Assembly: GCA_011524395.1 (NCBI GenBank)
Contig: WTKN01000389.1
Span: 1-64,000, forward strand
DNA length: 64,000 nt
From: Moorena sp. SS36440bin_2
GTDB lineage: Bacteria; Cyanobacteriota; Cyanobacteriia; Cyanobacteriales; Coleofasciculaceae
Direction: 5' to 3'
The translations under genes and the position numbers were made by a program. Every line of letters begins with the position of its first letter. Position 1 is the first letter of the stretch. Below are positions 59,859 through 64,000 of this stretch, in pieces. The notes under the pieces were generated by a model, which worked only from the letters and a program-made list of their open reading frames with translations, made no database searches and was not told the origin of the DNA.

Positions 59859-61028
59859 CTATCGTATCGGTTGCTGTAACTGGGGTTTTAGGGGCTCAGT
59901 CGTATTAATTACAATTCCCAAACTATCGCGCTTAAGTTGTTGGACTGGCTTCCCCACGGATACATCTTTTGGCCACAGTAAGCAACGACTTCCAGGGGGT
60001 AGGGAGTTAAGACTAACAGGATTTTGAGTCAGCCAGATCAAGGGTAGATAGGGGGGCAAATAGGATTGCTCTTCAGCTTTCCCATCAACTCCGGCTTGGG
60101 TGGCAGCAAGGGCTTCTAACACTACTGAGTTACCGTGCAATAACCCTGTTATTGGTGTCCACAATTTCACATTTGGCTGAGTCCGACAAGCATAGGAGTA
60201 CATCGAAGCAGCAGCAATAACGGCTTGTTCAAAGTCTTCCGGATGCCATTGACTGGAGCTATCGAGGCAGATGATAATTTCTTGAGAACCAGTCAATACT
60301 TCTAACTCCCGTACCAGTAATTCACCGTAACGAGCACTGGTGCGCCAGTGAATCAGACGGGTAGGGTCACCAACTCGGTAAGGTCGTAGTGCTTTGGTAA
60401 GGTCTTGGCTAAGTGATTGAGATTTGCGATCGCTTTGGACTTGCATACTGTCCTCTTTACCAATTTCATCCACTAGGGGACAGCGAGTAAGGGGAAGTAC
60501 AGTGGGATAAACTACTGCCCTAGCACTAGCATATCGACGGCGACGGCACCAAAATAATCCCAAGGGTGTGGCAGTTCTCAATTGTACCTGTTGCCAGCGA
60601 TAGACTCCTCGTTTGGCGGTGGGATGGTAGTAAACCCAGCGATGGACACTTTGGGCTGGAATGCTAGCTACTGGTGTTTTGGTGATTGCTCCGAGTTCTG
60701 GTGGGAGCATATCCTGAATTTGTAATAGGCTTTGAGGTCCGAGGGTGGGGTTTTCGATTTCTAGTTCAATGGTTAACTGGTCTCCCACACTGACCGGTGA
60801 TATCGGATGTCGGCGTACTGATAGATGGTTAAGCGATCGCATTGGCAAGATAGCGGCAATTACCAGTAGGGCAAAAATAATCGCACTGATCACATAGAGC
60901 CATCCTGCCATGGTATTGGTGGCAGCGCCAAAGAAACAAATGGCAATTCCTGCTAAAAGAAAACCTCCATAGGCGGGATTAACCCAGTTGGTTTCTAACC
61001 ATTCGGTGGTTTGTTTGATAACGCTCAT
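59859..61028 (-). CDS. DUF58 domain-containing protein
   Basis: Two N-terminal TMs; LRPYRVGDPTRLIHWRTSARYGELLVRELEVLTGSQEIIICLDSS. Confidence 0.93.
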   Translation of the reverse strand: MSVIKQTTEWLETNWVNPAYGGFLLAGIAICFFGAATNTMAGWLYVISAIIFALLVIAAILPMRSLNHLSVRRHPISPVSVGDQLTIELEIENPTLGPQSLLQIQDMLPPELGAITKTPVASIPAQSVHRWVYYHPTAKRGVYRWQQVQLRTATPLGLFWCRRRRYASARAVVYPTVLPLTRCPLVDEIGKEDSMQVQSDRKSQSLSQDLTKALRPYRVGDPTRLIHWRTSARYGELLVRELEVLTGSQEIIICLDSSSQWHPEDFEQAVIAAASMYSYACRTQPNVKLWTPITGLLHGNSVVLEALAATQAGVDGKAEEQSYLPPYLPLIWLTQNPVSLNSLPPGSRCLLWPKDVSVGKPVQQLKRDSLGIVINTTEPLKPQLQQPIR

Positions 61029-61120
61029 GACTTTTTACAGTTATTCAACCCTCAACTTGTTCTCTTACCTGGTCTAATGGAATCTGTGAGCAATATGCTT
61101 TGGGGGTGTTCCTGAAAATT

Positions 61121-61145
61121 TTTGCCTACGGCACGCTTCGCGAAC
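61121..61145. repeat. Intergenic micro-palindrome-family sequence
   Basis: TTTGCCTACGGCACGCTTCGCGAAC; reverse complement GTTCGCGAAGCGTGCCGTAGGCAAA. Confidence 0.65.
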
Positions 61146-61388
61146 ACAAAACTTACATCTGATTCTGGTAGTTGGGTGTGATCTAGGAAAGAAGGAGGTA
61201 AAACAACCCGGTCAATACTTTGAGCCATGGTTTCGTGGGTCTGCTTCTACTGGTGGTATAGATTTATTTTGGCAGAATTTTTCATGAGTCAGGAATGAAT
61301 AAAATTTCCAATTATCTCCCTAACAACCATTAACTAAAGCATTCAGTCTAGGGCGTTGAGCACTTGATAATAACTCCCTTAAAGACAG

Positions 61389-62744
61389 CTACAAAATTTT
61401 GCGCCCAGTCAAAATTCCCCGCACTTCCAACATGGCAGAATAAGTAGGCAAAATATGAAGGGTTTCATGATCTGGAGTTTGTTCCAAAGCGGTAGCGATC
61501 GCGTCTGATAAATCTTCTTTAATAATCAATTGGCAATTAGTCTGGTCTTGATTCTGGTCTTGATTCTGGCTGTATTGTAGACGGATTGCCATATCATAAA
61601 CGCGATCGCCACTGACTACTACAGTTCCCCCTGAGTTCACTAATTTCTCTGTATCCACATCCCAAATCCAAGACACATCTGTGCCATCAGGGGTTCGGTC
61701 ATTGAGTACCACTAGCTTAGTGGATGCTCCACCTTGTTTTTGCAAGTCATTTACAGCCCGAATCGTTTCATTCATCCCTACTGGATTTTTGGATAACAGA
61801 ATCCGAACCCGCTTCCCATCCACAACTAATTCTTCTGCTCGTCCAAAGGCAGCGCGAAAGCTTTTAATACTGTTGTAGATGGTATCCCGGTCAATTCCCA
61901 TCTCTATGGCTAGTAATCCCGCTGCCAATGTGTTGTATTTGTTATAGATACCAATTAATATTTGTGGCCACTGGCTACTATTGACTCCGAGTTGAGGTTT
62001 ACTAAAGCCACATTGAGGACAGTGATAGTCTCCTAGATGGGACAGATAAACCCCCTCATAGTCCAGGGGATGTCCACAACTGGGGCAGTAAATTGAGTCA
62101 ACGGCATGGGGAATTTCATCAAGATAGAGATCTGGCTCATTTAACCCAAAGAAAAGAACTCTCTGGGGTAACTGTTGACCGAGGTAAGAAAGGGTAGGGT
62201 CATCGCCGTTTAAAACCACAACGGTTTCCTGAGGTAACGGAGCGATCGCATTTTGCCAGCGACGGCTAATGGTATCCACTTCGCCATAACGATCCAGCTG
62301 GTCACGAAACAGGTTTAAGCCCAAAATAAATTTAGGCTGACAATCAAGCAATACCAAGGGCAGCACATTTTCATCCACTTCCAAAAGGGCGTAGTCAGCA
62401 TCCAACTGACCAATGCCATTGGTATGAACTAGGAGTGCTGTTACTAAGCCATTAATCAAATTTGCCCCAGTACTATTGTGAGCAACTTGCCAACCAAGGT
62501 CTTCCAGGATAGTGCATAGAAGTAGAGAGGTGGTAGTTTTACCGTTAGTACCAACAATTAGAATCACACCTCGTCTGACCTGATCTAAGAGTAACGGCAG
62601 GACTTGAGGCTGGAGACGACGGGCAATTGCTCCAGGCAGAACACTTGCTGCCCCTAGGTTTAATAACCGAACCAGAGCGGTGACGGTTTTGGCAATGCCT
62701 ACGGATAACCCTAATCGTAATCTATCGATAATTGATCTAGTCAC
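61389..62744 (-). CDS. murT: Mur ligase family protein, MurT-type (lipid II isoglutaminyl synthase subunit)
   Basis: LILIVGTNGKTTTSLLL-type P-loop, CPSCGHPLDYEGVYLSHLGDYHCPQCGF zinc ribbon, DUF1727-like C-terminus; likely GTG start at VTRSIIDRLRLGL rather than the 62882 ATG in the ORF track. Confidence 0.9.
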   Translation of the reverse strand: MTRSIIDRLRLGLSVGIAKTVTALVRLLNLGAASVLPGAIARRLQPQVLPLLLDQVRRGVILIVGTNGKTTTSLLLCTILEDLGWQVAHNSTGANLINGLVTALLVHTNGIGQLDADYALLEVDENVLPLVLLDCQPKFILGLNLFRDQLDRYGEVDTISRRWQNAIAPLPQETVVVLNGDDPTLSYLGQQLPQRVLFFGLNEPDLYLDEIPHAVDSIYCPSCGHPLDYEGVYLSHLGDYHCPQCGFSKPQLGVNSSQWPQILIGIYNKYNTLAAGLLAIEMGIDRDTIYNSIKSFRAAFGRAEELVVDGKRVRILLSKNPVGMNETIRAVNDLQKQGGASTKLVVLNDRTPDGTDVSWIWDVDTEKLVNSGGTVVVSGDRVYDMAIRLQYSQNQDQNQDQTNCQLIIKEDLSDAIATALEQTPDHETLHILPTYSAMLEVRGILTGRKIL

Positions 62745-62951
62745 GGGATGAAAGCTAAAAGTTGTTCGTGGATAGAAAGAGTCGGAACACAAGATGAACG
62801 CATCAGGATCGAAATTTCCGATGAAAGCGAAAAACCTACCATTGATTAAGAGGATAATTAGGGAAGATTTCACGCCCACCACAGCGCAAGTGCTTCACTG
62901 TGTCCTTCATGCAATAGTGCTGCATCGTTCATCTTTGATACTTAATAGGCA

Positions 62952-64000
62952 ATGCTACCAGTTCAAGAAGCAGAGTCAATCATTCTCAATTTGGTTCAAC
63001 CCTTTGACCCACGGCTGGAAACACAGGTGGTAGAGCTATCCGCTGCCACTAATAGAATTCTGGCAGCAACAGTGACCAGTAACTTAGATTTTCCCCACTG
63101 GGATAATTCAGCCATGGATGGGTATGCCGTGCATTATAGCGATGTCCAATCCTGCAATCGCGAACAACCAGTAGTTTTGACTATTGTCGAAGAAATCCCT
63201 GCTGGATATCAACCCCAATGTGAAGTGAAACCGGGACAAGCCTCACGGATTTTTACTGGAGGTTGTATGCCAAAAGGAGCTGATACGGTGGTTATCCAAG
63301 AAAACACCAAGCTCCAGGACAACCAGGTGGTGATTTTGGAGGCTCCCCAACCCCAAGCGTTTGTCCGTCATCGGGCATCTTTTTACCAAGCCCAAACCAG
63401 TCTTATGAAACCAGGCATTAGGCTTGGTGCTCCAGAAATTGCCGTCTTAGCTGCAGCCCAGTGTAACCAATTGACAGTGTATCGGCGTCCTCGGGTGGCA
63501 CTTTTTTCCACTGGCAACGAGCTAGTAACCCCTGACCAACCCCTAAAACCTGGTCAAATTGTGGATTCTAATCAGTATGCCTTGGCTACCTTTGTCTCCC
63601 TATTGGGAGGAGTACCCATACCTATGGGGATTGTGCGCGATCAGCCAGACGATCTAAAAAATGCGATCGCAAACGCTATATCCCAAGCAGATATGGTTCT
63701 ATCTACTGGCGGTGTATCAGTGGGAGATTATGACTATGTAGACAAAATCTTAGCCCAGCTCGGGGCAGAGATTCACATCCACTCGGTTGCCGTTAAACCC
63801 GGTAAACCCCTAACAGTTGCTACCTTTACCTCCCCCTTGCCTAATTCCCCAGAAGAAAGTGATCTTTCTAATACTCCCTCCTGTTCAAAACGTCCAGTAC
63901 TGTACTTTGGTCTACCTGGGAATCCCGTTTCAGCACTAGTCAGTTGTTGGCGCTTTGTTAAACCAGCACTGTTAAAACTATCTGGTTTACCGGAGGAAGT
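62952..64000 (+). CDS. moeA: Molybdopterin molybdotransferase MoeA (truncated by window edge)
   Basis: Open frame from ATG 62952: MLPVQEAESIILNLVQPFDPRLETQVVELSAATNRILAATVTSNLDFPHWDNSAMDGYAVHYSDVQ...IFTGGCMPKGADTVVIQEN; STGGVSVGDYDYVDKIL. Not in the ORF list because it runs off the end. Confidence 0.95.
   Translation, partial: MLPVQEAESIILNLVQPFDPRLETQVVELSAATNRILAATVTSNLDFPHWDNSAMDGYAVHYSDVQSCNREQPVVLTIVEEIPAGYQPQCEVKPGQASRIFTGGCMPKGADTVVIQENTKLQDNQVVILEAPQPQAFVRHRASFYQAQTSLMKPGIRLGAPEIAVLAAAQCNQLTVYRRPRVALFSTGNELVTPDQPLKPGQIVDSNQYALATFVSLLGGVPIPMGIVRDQPDDLKNAIANAISQADMVLSTGGVSVGDYDYVDKILAQLGAEIHIHSVAVKPGKPLTVATFTSPLPNSPEESDLSNTPSCSKRPVLYFGLPGNPVSALVSCWRFVKPALLKLSGLPEE

Overview
64-kb chromosomal window of a filamentous cyanobacterium (inference from sasA, gun4, ftrC, ictB, DUF760/DUF928/DUF2358/DUF4278 genes and frequent GCGATCGC/HIP1 sites). 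Most of it is ordinary core genome: yebC, mutY, sasA, GH57 branching enzyme, tatC, hisA, smpB, ictB, gun4, icd, lptB/lptFG/lptA, ftrC, DUF58, murT, and moeA cut by the right edge. It also holds a two-component/c-di-GMP cluster and a surface-polysaccharide region. The accessory part of most interest is the left end. There a minus-strand block encodes a SLOG/LSDAT-type sensor, a tandem-SLATT four-TM protein, and a 1381-aa protein with three TIR domains, one TM helix and 14 WD40 repeats. This is a plausible nucleotide-signal-dependent defence/abortive-infection module. A 140-bp MITE-like element (perfect 12-bp inverted repeats, perfect 8-bp target duplication) sits between the SLATT and TIR genes. 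Three IS200/IS605-type tnpB loci lack tnpA in the window but share an RE end motif (GGGAG..TGTCA). Two are broken, one of them by a 47-nt palindrome-bearing insertion. Related GC-rich micro-palindromes are inserted elsewhere, including in frame in a second tnpB and probably in lptA. No rRNA, tRNA or CRISPR array was recognised. All assignments come from reading the sequence and ORF translations; no searches were run.
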